NCBI GenBank assembly: GCA_005778355.1
Contig: SXON01000164.1
Coordinates: 1-54,671 of the forward strand
Length of the DNA stretch: 54,671 nt
DNA from: Pseudomonadota bacterium
Lineage (GTDB): Bacteria > Myxococcota_A > UBA796 > SXON01
Direction of reading: 5' to 3'
Part shown: in pieces, positions 14,104 to 23,600 of the stretch
How the letters are laid out: each line of letters opens with the position of its first letter
Position numbering within the stretch: the first letter of the stretch is position 1
Notes under the pieces: generated by a model
Databases searched by the model: none
What the model was told of the DNA's origin: nothing
What the model saw: only the letters and a program-made list of their open reading frames with translations
Program-made: the position numbers and the translations under genes

Positions 14104-16648
14104 GGCCGGCCCTATACCCTGTGTGCTCGTGCTCCTGCTCGCCGCCGCCGCGCTCGCTGCCGACCTCGGGGTGTACCGGGGTGCTCTCCGCCTGGTGGAC
14201 GAGCGGTACCTCTGGCCCGAGCGCATCGTGCCGGACGCGATGTTCCGGGCCGCAGCCGACCGTCTCGAGTCCGAGGTGGAATGGCTGCAGTCGACGGAAG
14301 AAGGTCGCCTGGTGAAGCTTCGCGGCGGGCGCTGGACCACGACGGTCCGCCTCGGCGACGACCTGGCCGCCGCCCTGGCCGAGCTGGAAGACGCGGTGCG
14401 CGCCGCCGGCCTGCCCCTCGACGACCAGCTCGACCTCCGCGCGGAAATCTTGCGCGGGGCGCTGTCGACGCTCGACCGCCACAGCGTCGTGCTCAGTGGC
14501 GACTCCCTCGAACGTTTTGACGAGCGGCTCTCCGGCACGCTCACCGGAATCGGCGTCACCCTGCGCGACATCGACGGCCACCTGACCGTCATCGAGACCT
14601 TCGAGCACGGCCCGGCCGCGCTGGCCGGCATGCGCGTCGACGACCGCGTGGCACGAATCGACGGCGTCAGCACGGTGGGGATGACCCCGGCCGACGCCAC
14701 CGAGCGCATTCGCGGCCGCGCGGGCACGCCCGTCCGCCTCGACGTGCAACGCGGCGCGACGCTCATCGAGCTCAACCTGGTGCGGCAGGAGCTGTCGATC
14801 CCCAACGTCACGCATGCCACCGGGCCGCGAGGCGTGGGCGTGGTGAAGATCGAGCACTTCTCGGAGCAAACGACCGCGAACCTGCAGCAGGCGATCGATG
14901 CGCTTCGCACCACGGGGGCGCTCGACGATGGTCTGGTGGTCGACCTGCGCGGCAACACGGGGGGCTCGCTCGTACAATCGGCGAAGTCTGCCGACATGTT
15001 CGTCGATGGCGGCGTGCTGGTGACCACCGCTGGGCGCAACGGCGACAAGGTGCCGGGCCTCGTCCGGCAGATCGACGCCCGGGCCGAACCAATGGCCTAC
15101 GACGGCCCAATCATCGTGCTCGTCGACCACGAGACCGCCTCCGGCGCCGAGATTCTCGCCGGCGCCCTGCTCCATCTCGACCGCGCGTTGCTCATCGGGG
15201 AGACGAGCTTCGGCAAGGGCACCGTCCAGACCTTGTACCCGCTCGCGGAGGGCCTGAAGCTCAAGCTCACCGTCGCCGAGTACATCCTCGACGACGACGC
15301 CCACGTGGCCACCGTGGGCCTAGTGCCCGACCTCGCGCTCTACCCGGTGAACGTGGAGGACGGCAGCGCCTGGTACGCCGATGCCCAGCGTGTGCGCTCG
15401 CGACTCGGCGCCGACACCCCCCTGCTCCACTGGCCCGACGCACCGGGGAAGGATGGCGGCCCCCGGCGCGACGACCCGCTCGAGGTGGCCGTGTCGATCC
15501 TGACTGCGGGCGGCGGCGCCACCCGTGATGAGCTCATCCGCACGCGAGACGCGCTCTTGCCTGCGCTCGCGGCGCAGCAGGAGGGCCGCGTGCAGGACGC
15601 CCTGCACGGGGTGGGGCTCGACTGGCTCGGTGCCGACATCAGCGGCGAGCCCCGAGTCGCCGCGAAGCTCACGCCGCTCACGACGCCGCGGGCCGGCGAG
15701 ACCGTGGAGCTCAGCGTCACCGTGGAAAACCTCGGGCCGCCTCTCGCACGCGCCGCGATCCGCCTGCGCTCAACGAGCCCAGCATGGGACGACCTCCTCT
15801 TGCCCGTCGGGAAGCTCACGGCCGGGGCCACGGCCAGTGGCCGCGCCAGGGTTCGCCTCAACGCGGACATGCCCGCGCGAGAAGACCGCGTCGTGGGCGT
15901 GCTCGAGTGCGAGGGCTGCGAGCCGAGCGTCGTCTGGGACGGCACGCTCGCCGTCGAAGGTCTCGGCCCCCCCGACGTGTCGGTGCGCGCGCGCCTGGAG
16001 GGGGGCGACGTGCTCGTCGAAGTGCGGAACGAGGACGGCCGCAGCCTGGGAGGCGTGCGGGCCACTCTGGCGTTCCCCGGCGTGGAGGGCCTCGAGCTCG
16101 GTGAACCCACCCGGGACCTCGCGATTCTGGCGCCCGGCGAGTCGCACCTCTACCGCCTTCCGATCGCGATCGCGTCGAGCTACTCGGCGACCACATTGCC
16201 GCTTCAGGTGGAAGTGCGTGCCGATGGCCACGGGCGGATCGCGCGCTGGTCGGTGCCGGTACCACGCGATGGAAGCCCTTTGACGCGCGACGCGCCGGAA
16301 GTGACCGCTCGCACATCACGGTCGCGACAGCATCCAGGCACGACGACGCTCAGCCTCCGCCTCGCCGACGACGATGGCATCGACCACGTGGTCGTCTTTG
16401 GGGGGACCGAGCGCGTGGACCGTACCCGCTGGGACGCGTCCGTAGACTGGAACGAGGAGAAGCTGTTCTGGTCGGCGAAGGCGGGCAAACGGGTGACACA
16501 TTCGGTGGACGTGCCGGTGGAGCCGGGCACCAACCGATTCACGGTGATCGCCGAGGACAAGTCAGGGCTTCGCACCGTGCGCACCGTGTACGTGTACGGC
16601 GACGGTGAGCCGCCGAGCGACGACGGCGTTGCATTCTCGGGTGGCTAG
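14102..16648 (+). CDS. Exported S41 (C-terminal processing) protease with PDZ and Ig-like C-terminal modules
   Basis: The protein has 848 residues. The signal peptide MAGPIPCVLVLLLAAAALAA has no basic residue. A PDZ domain is at about 145-235 (GIGVTLRDIDGHLTVIETF, then GMRVDDRVARIDG). The S41 catalytic domain follows, with LVVDLRGNTGGSL, Ser347 in HETASGAE and Lys372 in SFGKGTVQ; the 25-residue Ser-Lys spacing is typical of the CtpA/Prc dyad. From about 500 on, the protein consists of beta-sandwich (CARDB/Ig-like) segments with NLGPP and ETVELSVTVENLG patterns, unusual for this family and probably for substrate or surface binding. GTG at 14123 is an alternative start. It acts in the periplasm. 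Confidence 0.9.
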   Translation: MAGPIPCVLVLLLAAAALAADLGVYRGALRLVDERYLWPERIVPDAMFRAAADRLESEVEWLQSTEEGRLVKLRGGRWTTTVRLGDDLAAALAELEDAVRAAGLPLDDQLDLRAEILRGALSTLDRHSVVLSGDSLERFDERLSGTLTGIGVTLRDIDGHLTVIETFEHGPAALAGMRVDDRVARIDGVSTVGMTPADATERIRGRAGTPVRLDVQRGATLIELNLVRQELSIPNVTHATGPRGVGVVKIEHFSEQTTANLQQAIDALRTTGALDDGLVVDLRGNTGGSLVQSAKSADMFVDGGVLVTTAGRNGDKVPGLVRQIDARAEPMAYDGPIIVLVDHETASGAEILAGALLHLDRALLIGETSFGKGTVQTLYPLAEGLKLKLTVAEYILDDDAHVATVGLVPDLALYPVNVEDGSAWYADAQRVRSRLGADTPLLHWPDAPGKDGGPRRDDPLEVAVSILTAGGGATRDELIRTRDALLPALAAQQEGRVQDALHGVGLDWLGADISGEPRVAAKLTPLTTPRAGETVELSVTVENLGPPLARAAIRLRSTSPAWDDLLLPVGKLTAGATASGRARVRLNADMPAREDRVVGVLECEGCEPSVVWDGTLAVEGLGPPDVSVRARLEGGDVLVEVRNEDGRSLGGVRATLAFPGVEGLELGEPTRDLAILAPGESHLYRLPIAIASSYSATTLPLQVEVRADGHGRIARWSVPVPRDGSPLTRDAPEVTARTSRSRQHPGTTTLSLRLADDDGIDHVVVFGGTERVDRTRWDASVDWNEEKLFWSAKAGKRVTHSVDVPVEPGTNRFTVIAEDKSGLRTVRTVYVYGDGEPPSDDGVAFSGG

Positions 16649-16672
16649 CCCCTCCGCCGAGAAGGCCCGCGC

Positions 16673-18673
16673 CTAGAAGGCGTAGGCACCGACGAGCAGC
16701 GACGACGAGGTGGTCACCGCCACCAGTCCCTCGTCGCCGTCGGTCCAGGCCGCCACGCCGGTGGCCGTGCCCGAGCTGATGTTCACGTCCTGGTAGGTCC
16801 AGCCGTCGATCTCGGAGCCCCAGGCCACCCGCACGCTGGCGTCGCTATTGACCCAGGCCACCAGGTAGTTGCCGTCCGCCGTGCGCGATGCGCTCGCGAT
16901 GGTGGGACTGTCAACGGCCGTGCCGAGCTGCACCTCGTTGCCGTCGCCTTCGACGATGATCACCCGGCGCAAGACCGGGTCGGCAACGACGGCGCTGGTC
17001 CCCGAGTCGTCAGCCCAGCTGTCGAGGTCGCTCGCGTCGTAGGTCCACTCCACGTCGCCCGAGAAGCTGGGCGCGGCGGAGTCGGGGTCGAAGGCGTAGC
17101 GGTACACGCCATCCACGTTGGCCAGCACCGAGGGGCCGGTGGCCATGTCGAGCGCGCACGCGGTGGCCGACGCGTCGCCGCCCGACATCGTCTGGTTCAC
17201 GTCCGCGTTGGCGCTCGCGGTCAGTTCGTCGACCCGCACGTAGGTGAGCGCGCCATTCGACCCGCCGTCGCACGCCACGGCGAACACTCGACCGGTGCCG
17301 TCGAGGGCCACCGAGACGTCATCGGGCGCATCGTACTCGGAGGTGCTCTGGGCGGTGCAGTCGCCGGCCGTCCCCGTCGTGAGCGGGTAGGACACGATGC
17401 GAACGGCCCGGGAGCTCGAGTACGAGAAGCCCAGCGCCCCGTACAGGGTGTCGTCGGCGATGATGAAGTCGTGTCCCGCGCCGACCGAGTAGTTGCTCGG
17501 GTCGTAGGACGACTTGCTCCACGGCAAGGTCGTGACGAGCTCGGCGTCGTTGACGATGTAGCCGACGTCCCATACCACGGCAAAGCCTGCGTCAAACCAG
17601 ATGTCCTCATCTGCGGTCGTGACTTTCTCGGTCGCGACAGACACATACACGCGGTCGCGAGCTTCCACAACCACCGGGGAGCGCGGGTTGATCCAGGTGT
17701 ACCCCTCGATCTCGATGGCCATCACGCTTGAGTCACCCCCGTCGCAGTCCTGGTCGATCAAGTCGGCCGGGGTCTCCACGGCGCGCGGTCTCACGCCATC
17801 CTCGGTGTCGTCGCAATCGCCCGCCGAGAGCCCGCCGCTGCCCTCGACCCCCTCGGTCGCGAGGCCCTCGTAGTCGTCGGGCACGTAGCCGTCGCGATCC
17901 GCGTCGTAGTCGTCGAAGCCGTCGCAGGCCTCGTCGAAGCCCGTGTAGTACGTCTCGGCAACCCCAGGGTTGAAGTTCTCGTCGGCGTCGTCGCAGTCGC
18001 CGCCGGGCAAGTTCCCACTCGGTTCGACGTAAACCGTCTCGAGACCGAGGTACTCGTCGGGCACGAAGCCGTCGCCGTCGGCGTCGTAGTCGTCTTCGCC
18101 GCCGCAGTCACTGTCGTAGCCGTTGTAGGCCACGTCATCGATGCCCGGGTGCACCGCGTTGTTGTCGTCGTCGCAGTCGTCGCCGGGCAAGAGCCCGCTC
18201 GTGGGCACATACAGCGTGGTGAGTCCCAGGTACTCGTCAGGCACGTAGCCGTCGCCGTCCTGATCGTAGTCGTCGTCGCCGCTGCAGTCCTGGTCGACGC
18301 CGTCGTAGAAGCTGTCGGGTTGCTTGGGTGAGACGGTGGGTTCGGCGTCGTCGCAGTCGCCGCCAGGAAGCTGCCCGCTGGTCTTGACGCCTTTGGTGGT
18401 GAGGCCGACGAACTCGTCGGGCACGTAGCCGTCGGCGTCCTGGTCGTAGTCGTCGCCGCCGCCGCAGTCCTGGTCGACGCCGTCGTACCAGATCTCGGGC
18501 GTCGCAGGCGAGATCGTGACGTTGTTGTCGTCACAGTCCTTGTCGGCGGTCATGCCGTCGCCGTCGTCGTCGACCTGACCGGCGCGCGACGCCACGTCGG
18601 CATCGGTGATCCAGTTGCAGCCCGTCAGCAGCCCGAGAATCACGGCTCCTGGCAACATTCCGAGGCGTTCCAT
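16673..18673 (-). CDS. MopE-type repeat lipoprotein with C-terminal beta domain
   Basis: The protein has 666 residues from the ATG at 18673, giving a signal that ends in the lipobox LLTGC. It contains four consecutive repeats of exactly 60 residues, plus a partial fifth, each built as DCDD..., DGVDQDC, DDYDQDxDGYVPDE(F/Y)xGL and a PxSGxLPGG tail. These are the putative metal-binding MopE/VCBS-type motifs and should bind calcium or similar ions. The C-terminal 380 residues look like a beta-propeller or jelly-roll domain (repeated VxVALDGTGRVFAVAC, TADGNYLVAWVNSD). It is probably a surface-exposed outer-membrane lipoprotein. It converges on the S41 protease gene with a gap of 24 bases and follows tlyA by 33 bases. 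Confidence 0.85.
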   Translation of the reverse strand: MERLGMLPGAVILGLLTGCNWITDADVASRAGQVDDDGDGMTADKDCDDNNVTISPATPEIWYDGVDQDCGGGDDYDQDADGYVPDEFVGLTTKGVKTSGQLPGGDCDDAEPTVSPKQPDSFYDGVDQDCSGDDDYDQDGDGYVPDEYLGLTTLYVPTSGLLPGDDCDDDNNAVHPGIDDVAYNGYDSDCGGEDDYDADGDGFVPDEYLGLETVYVEPSGNLPGGDCDDADENFNPGVAETYYTGFDEACDGFDDYDADRDGYVPDDYEGLATEGVEGSGGLSAGDCDDTEDGVRPRAVETPADLIDQDCDGGDSSVMAIEIEGYTWINPRSPVVVEARDRVYVSVATEKVTTADEDIWFDAGFAVVWDVGYIVNDAELVTTLPWSKSSYDPSNYSVGAGHDFIIADDTLYGALGFSYSSSRAVRIVSYPLTTGTAGDCTAQSTSEYDAPDDVSVALDGTGRVFAVACDGGSNGALTYVRVDELTASANADVNQTMSGGDASATACALDMATGPSVLANVDGVYRYAFDPDSAAPSFSGDVEWTYDASDLDSWADDSGTSAVVADPVLRRVIIVEGDGNEVQLGTAVDSPTIASASRTADGNYLVAWVNSDASVRVAWGSEIDGWTYQDVNISSGTATGVAAWTDGDEGLVAVTTSSSLLVGAYAF
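17790..18540 (-). repeat. Tandem 180-bp coding repeats (four copies plus a partial fifth)
   Basis: Each copy encodes a 60-residue MopE unit beginning DCDD. The copies keep exact length, but their sequences have drifted (YDGVDQDC, YNGYDSDC, YTGFDEAC), so this is an older expansion and not a recent slippage event. Confidence 0.8.
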
Positions 18674-18706
18674 CCCGTGCGCTCCGCCGGCCACGGTATC
18701 ACGGGC

Positions 18707-19444
18707 TCAGGGGGGGTCGCCCAGGTACAAGAGCCACTCGCGATTACCCGCCTTGGCGCCCGGAACCGGCGACTCGAGCTCACCGAGAAGCACGAATCCC
18801 TCGGACACTGCCGCCTCCGCCACGCCCACGATCGCGGCGCGACGCGCATCCTCGTCCGACACGAGCCCGCCCTTGCCCACGTGCGCCCGTCCCACCTCGA
18901 ACTGCGGCTTGACCAGCACCACGGCCTCCCCTCCCGAAGCGAGGAGCCGTCGGACGGTGGGCAGGATGAGCCGGAGGCTGATGAAAGAGAGATCGCCGAC
19001 CACCAGGCTGACGGGCTCGGGCAACGACGCGAGGTGACGCGCGTTGGTCTTCTCCATCACCACGACGCGGGCATCGGTGCGCAACGACCAGGCGAGCTGC
19101 GCCTGGCCCACGTCGACGGCGTACACGCGGGTGGCGCCACGCTGGAGCAGACAGTCCGTGAATCCACCGGTCGACGCGCCCAGATCCGCGCACACCCGTC
19201 CCGAAGGTGCAACGCCAAAGTGGTCGAGCGCCGCCTCCAGCTTCAGGCCGCCGCGCGACACGTAGCGGAGTGGCGGCGCACGAAGCCGGATGACGGCGGA
19301 GTCGCGCACTCTGGCGCCCGGCTTGTCGACGGGCACCTCGTCCACGAGCACGTTGCCGCTGCGGATCTCGGCCTGCGCGCGCTCGCGCGTGGCGACGAGC
19401 CCGCGAGCCACCAGGCTGAGATCGAGCCGCTCGCTGCCCTTCAG
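18707..19444 (-). CDS. tlyA: TlyA-family rRNA 2'-O-methyltransferase (S4 + FtsJ domains), probable CTG start
   Basis: TlyA methylates ribose on 16S and 23S rRNA. The S4 RNA-binding domain should begin ERLDLSLVARGL, and those codons lie upstream of the first conventional start, a GTG at 19411 that would cut off part of the domain. The in-frame CTG at 19444 overlaps the ispA stop (CTGA), exactly as the ATGA overlaps elsewhere in this operon, and has a GGAG 8 bases upstream, so I place the start there (245 residues). The methyltransferase core is intact: YVSRGGLKLEAAL, the SAM site CADLGASTGGFTDCLLQRGA, VVGDLSFISL, and VLVKPQFEVGR. It is the last gene of the overlapping envelope operon. Confidence 0.88.
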   Translation of the reverse strand: MKGSERLDLSLVARGLVATRERAQAEIRSGNVLVDEVPVDKPGARVRDSAVIRLRAPPLRYVSRGGLKLEAALDHFGVAPSGRVCADLGASTGGFTDCLLQRGATRVYAVDVGQAQLAWSLRTDARVVVMEKTNARHLASLPEPVSLVVGDLSFISLRLILPTVRRLLASGGEAVVLVKPQFEVGRAHVGKGGLVSDEDARRAAIVGVAEAAVSEGFVLLGELESPVPGAKAGNREWLLYLGDPP

Positions 19445-20253
19445 TGGGCCCGCTCCACCGCGAAGCGAGCCAGTTGCACCAGCGGCTGCGCGCCCGACAG
19501 GTCGGCCACCGCGTCGATCGCCGTCCGGGCAAGGCGCTGGGCCTCGGCGGCCGTCCAGTCGCGGCCGTGGAGTCGCACGAACGAGGGCGGCCCCGCGTCG
19601 CCCGCGTCCTGGTCGGCGTCGAGCACGTCGTCGGCCACCTGGAAGGCCAAGCCGATCAACTCGCCGTACACCGTCACCTGCTCCAGATCGCGGGCGCCTC
19701 CGGCGATCGCGCCCATGCGCACGGCGCCACGAATCAACGCGCCGGTCTTGAGCCGGTGGAGCAAGACGAGGGAGTCGAGGTCGTGCGCGAGGTTCTGGAT
19801 GTCGCGGTATTGACCGCCCACCATGCCGCGAGCCCCGCCCGCGAGGGCAAGCTCGGCCACCAGCCGCGGCGAGGAAGCGATGCGGGCGAAGGCCTCGGTG
19901 AGGAGCGCGTCGCCCACGAGGATCGCGACCGCCTCGCCATAGACCTTGTGCGCCGTGGGGCGGCCACGACGGAGATCATCGTCGTCCATCGCCGGGAGAT
20001 CGTCGTGCACCAGCGAGTAGGTGTGCAAGAGCTCCACCGCCACCGCCGCGTCGATCGCCTCGGTGAAAGGCGCGCCGGCGGCCTCACAGGCGGCGAGCGC
20101 CAACAAGGGACGGATTCGTTTCCCACCGGTGAGGATGGGGTACTGGCAGGCCTCGCGCAGAGCAACGGGCTGGACATCGGCGAAACAAGCCGCGAGTTCC
20201 GCCTCCACACGCGCGAGCCGGGGCCGGGACCACTCGAGGAGCTCCGGACTCAT
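19441..20253 (-). CDS. ispA: Polyprenyl synthetase, farnesyl-diphosphate synthase type
   Basis: The protein has 270 residues, slightly short but complete. The first aspartate-rich motif is DDLPAMDDDDLRRGRPT starting at residue 84, with the two-residue insertion typical of bacterial FPP synthases, and the second is DDVLD at 208-212. GGKRIRPLL near the N-terminus binds the pyrophosphate. The product is probably farnesyl diphosphate, precursor of the undecaprenyl carrier used by the PBPs and glycosyltransferases encoded upstream, but chain length cannot be settled by eye. The start overlaps the preceding lipoprotein gene by ATGA. Confidence 0.93.
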   Translation of the reverse strand: MSPELLEWSRPRLARVEAELAACFADVQPVALREACQYPILTGGKRIRPLLALAACEAAGAPFTEAIDAAVAVELLHTYSLVHDDLPAMDDDDLRRGRPTAHKVYGEAVAILVGDALLTEAFARIASSPRLVAELALAGGARGMVGGQYRDIQNLAHDLDSLVLLHRLKTGALIRGAVRMGAIAGGARDLEQVTVYGELIGLAFQVADDVLDADQDAGDAGPPSFVRLHGRDWTAAEAQRLARTAIDAVADLSGAQPLVQLARFAVERAH

Positions 20254-20663
20254 GGGACGGGCACCGGGGCAGGCGCCGGCGGCGCCACCGGGGGCAGCTC
20301 GGCGATGATCTCTTCCGTGATGAGTGGGCCGCCACCCACGTCACCCGGCGCGGCGATGGGCTCGACCACCGCGACCGAGGCGGCGCGCGCCTCGATGGCG
20401 AGCACGCGCTCCACGTAAGCGAGGACGCGACCGCGGATGGAGGGGTCGAGCGTGTCGGCGGCGAGCGCAAGGTCGCGAAGTTCCACGAGTCGGTCGCGAC
20501 GATCCACCTCGTCGGCCACGGCGAGGAGGGCGTCGATGCTCGCGACGACGGTCCCTGTCGCTGTGCCGGTGGCCGCGAGCGCCACCGGATCGGGGGCGAC
20601 GGGCGCAGGCGAGCCTCCCCCGTAGGGAACGATGGTGCACGCGAACGCCAGCCACAAGAGCAC
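20250..20663 (-). CDS. Small Pro/Ala-rich lipoprotein, function unknown
   Basis: The protein has 137 residues with a GTG start. The signal is only MLLWLAFAC, with Cys9 as the lipidation site. A short alpha-helical region (about 40-95, rich in Leu, Arg, Asp and Glu) is followed by a Pro/Ala/Val tail. It sits between the class A PBP gene (9-base gap) and ispA (ATGA overlap), a place where xseB is often found in other bacteria, but it is not XseB: it is exported. A role as an outer-membrane lipoprotein partner of the PBP, like LpoA, is an untested guess from position. Confidence 0.65.
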   Translation of the reverse strand: MLLWLAFACTIVPYGGGSPAPVAPDPVALAATGTATGTVVASIDALLAVADEVDRRDRLVELRDLALAADTLDPSIRGRVLAYVERVLAIEARAASVAVVEPIAAPGDVGGGPLITEEIIAELPPVAPPAPAPVPVP

Positions 20664-20672
20664 GGTCGGCGG

Positions 20673-23600
20673 CTATCCCGGCTCGCCGGGGGGTCCCACC
20701 TCGGGGATTGTCGGCGGGGGCGACGGCACCGCAGGATCGACGCCCTCCTCGGGCTCCGGCGGGCCGAACTCCACGTCGTCGGGAAGGGCAATGGCGCCTG
20801 ATGGTTCCGCCTCCACGGGCACGACCGCCGCCGTCGGTTTCTCGCCGACCGGCGCGAAGAGCCTCTCGGGCGGCTGCCCCCCCGTGGTCAGCGTGCTCAT
20901 GCCGCTGCCCTGGAGGCCCGTGCCCAGCGCCGTGTCGACACGCTCAAGGCCAGGACTCGGGAGGTATTCGTCGCTGCCACCGGGGCCGAGCAGCCCGGCC
21001 CGCGCCAGTCCCTCGACCGTCGCCACCCAGGCTGGCAAGGCCCCGTTGGCGCCCTGGATGCGCAACGATCCTCGGCGCATCGAGGTGTTGGCGTCGTAAC
21101 CAACGTAGGCGCCCACGGTAAGGCCGCTTCCCCAGCGCGGCGCGCCACCGCCCTCGGCGAAGGCAGGCACCACACCGAGGAACGCCGCGTTGCGGTAGTC
21201 ATTGGTGGTGCCCGTCTTGCCGGCGAGCGGCACAGGCTTGCCGCCAAGTGTGACCGCCGCGGCGGCGCGACGCCCCGTGCCGTGCTGCACGACATTGCGC
21301 AGCACGCCGCCCACCAGTTCCCCGGCCCGCGGGTCGGTCAGGCTCTCCGCCTCGTTGCGCAGGCGGTAGATGACGTTGCCGCCGGCATCGCGGATCTCGG
21401 CGATGAGCGCGGTTCGCTCGTCGCTCTCGGGCAAGAGAAAGCCAGAACGGAGGCCGATCACCGAACCGCCCTCGTAACCCTCGCCCGCGAAGCTCTGTCG
21501 CTCTCCGCGCAGCAGACCCTGGTACAAGCTGGCCATCTCAACCAGCGTGGTATCGGCGGCGCCGAGGGGGAGGGTGAGATTCTCGGGCAGCTCCGCACTC
21601 ACGCCTAGTTCGCGGGCCACGTGAACCAGGTAGCGAACGCCCACGAGCGTGCGCCAGTCGGTGTTCTGAGAGAGGATCTCTGGGTCGTAGGGGTCGCGCG
21701 CCGCCATCTCTCCGAGACGATGGTCGAGTGCCGCACGCAGGGCGCGCAAGGTGCCGAGGTGAATGCGCGCGTCGACGATCAGGGCGCCCTGCGCGTCGGC
21801 CGAGAGCGCCTCACCGACCGATTCCGTCCCGAGTAAGCCTGCCTCGGAGGCCGGGATGGGCACGAAACCCGCCGGGGGACGGCCGCACGCGGTGACGCCG
21901 CTGACCGGGTCCCAGGTGAGCGACGCGACCGGCGACGCCAGGCAACGCCGGGCGCTGGCCTCGAGCGAAAGGAAGTTGTTGTTCAAGGCGGCGAGCCGGG
22001 CGTCACGCTCGGCCGAGCGGGCGGTCCGCTCCACTCGGGCCAGCTCGGCGGCCACCCCGCTGCCGTGAAGCAGGGACCGGAGTGCCAACGCGTCTTCGGG
22101 GTGGGCCCCGGCGCCGAGCCCCGCAATCACGTCGGCGCGCGCCCGGGTGAAGGCATAGGACTCCAAGTCGGCGGCGCTGGCCCGGATCACCGCCTCGTCG
22201 CGCATCCGCACCGCGAAGGCCTCCGGCGTCTCGCCGGCTCGCGGCGCGAGGTCGACCATCTGCGCGATCCGCTCGAGCTGCCTGCTGTCGAGCCGATCGA
22301 CGAGGTGTGCGAGCAACCATACGCTGGCAACGTTTTCCGACCGGGCACCGGCCGCCGCCATCGAGAGGAAGGGGTCGGAGGCGTGGTCGGGGCGCGGGTA
22401 GTACCAGACGCCACGGAACGGGAAGACTGCCCTGCGATTATCGAGCACGTCCGTAGGCAGCCAACCTAGCTGCACGGCCGCGTAGTACACCAGCGGCTTC
22501 CACGTGGACCCGAACTGCCGCTGGGCGGTGGAGGCCCGGTTGAAGTTCCGGTTGTCGTTGCCGCCGACCATCGCGCGCACGAGGCCGTTCTCGAGAACGA
22601 TCACGGCGCCCTGGAGCCGGGGTCGAAACTCGAGGTCGCAGGCTCGCGCGTCGGCGCGAACGCTGGCGAGGACGAAGCGACCGGGCGCCAGCGCGGCGAC
22701 AACGGCCTCGGATTTCACGCCGAAGGCGGTGGCCACGCGATCCACGCCCGCAGGGTCGACGGGACACGGGCGCCCGCCCACGTCGAGCATCACCGCCGAT
22801 TCCCCCGTGGGCGCTGCGACGCGGGCCGCCTGGAAGCTCATCGCCTGCAATGGCTGGTTGGGCGAGGCCTCGCTCGCCGCGCTGTCTGGCAGGAGCAGAG
22901 CGTCCAGCGTGGGCTTCTCGAGGGGCGGCGCGAGCTCGGTGAGGTGGTGCCAGAGGCCGTAGGTCGCGGCCGCCTGGGCGCGGTGGTCCACCGTGGTGAC
23001 AATGCGCAGGCCGGCCGTCGACGGGTTCTCGATGCCAGCCCGTTCGAAAAGCTCGATGAACTCGGGCTCCTCGAGGCGGCGCTGCACCTCGTCGAGCACC
23101 ACGCTGCGGTCGTAGCGGAACGCGCCCCGGCGGAAGGCCAGCGGCTCGGTGAGCAGCGCTGCGGCCTTGGCCTCCGGCAGGTAGCCCTCCTCGACCATGC
23201 GGCGGACCACGTAGGAGGTACGTTTTTCCGCAGCGTCGATCGCGGCCTGGCGCCGCTCCTCTGTCTGCCCGATGAACGGATTGTAGCGGCTCGGTGCCTT
23301 CACCATGCCTGCGATGAAGGCACATTCCTTCGTCGTCAACGCAGCGGGGGTCTTGTCGAAGAAGTAGCGCGCCGCGATGCCGATGCCTCGACCATTCGCC
23401 GAGACGTGGAACTGGTTGGCGTAGAACTCGAGGATGTCTTCCTTCGAGAAATGCGCCTCGAGCCGCGCGGCGTTCACCAGCTCGGTGATCTTGCTGCGGA
23501 GACTCCGATCTGGCCGATAGAATAGGTTCTTCGCAGTTTGTTGCGTGAGCGTCGAGCCGCCGGCCACCACCGAGCCCGCCTGCACGTTCTGCACGAGCGC

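Noticed and set aside
17790..18540. CRISPR-like or mobile repeat array
   Set aside because: The 180-bp units are in-frame coding repeats of a MopE-type protein; there are no spacers and no cas genes.
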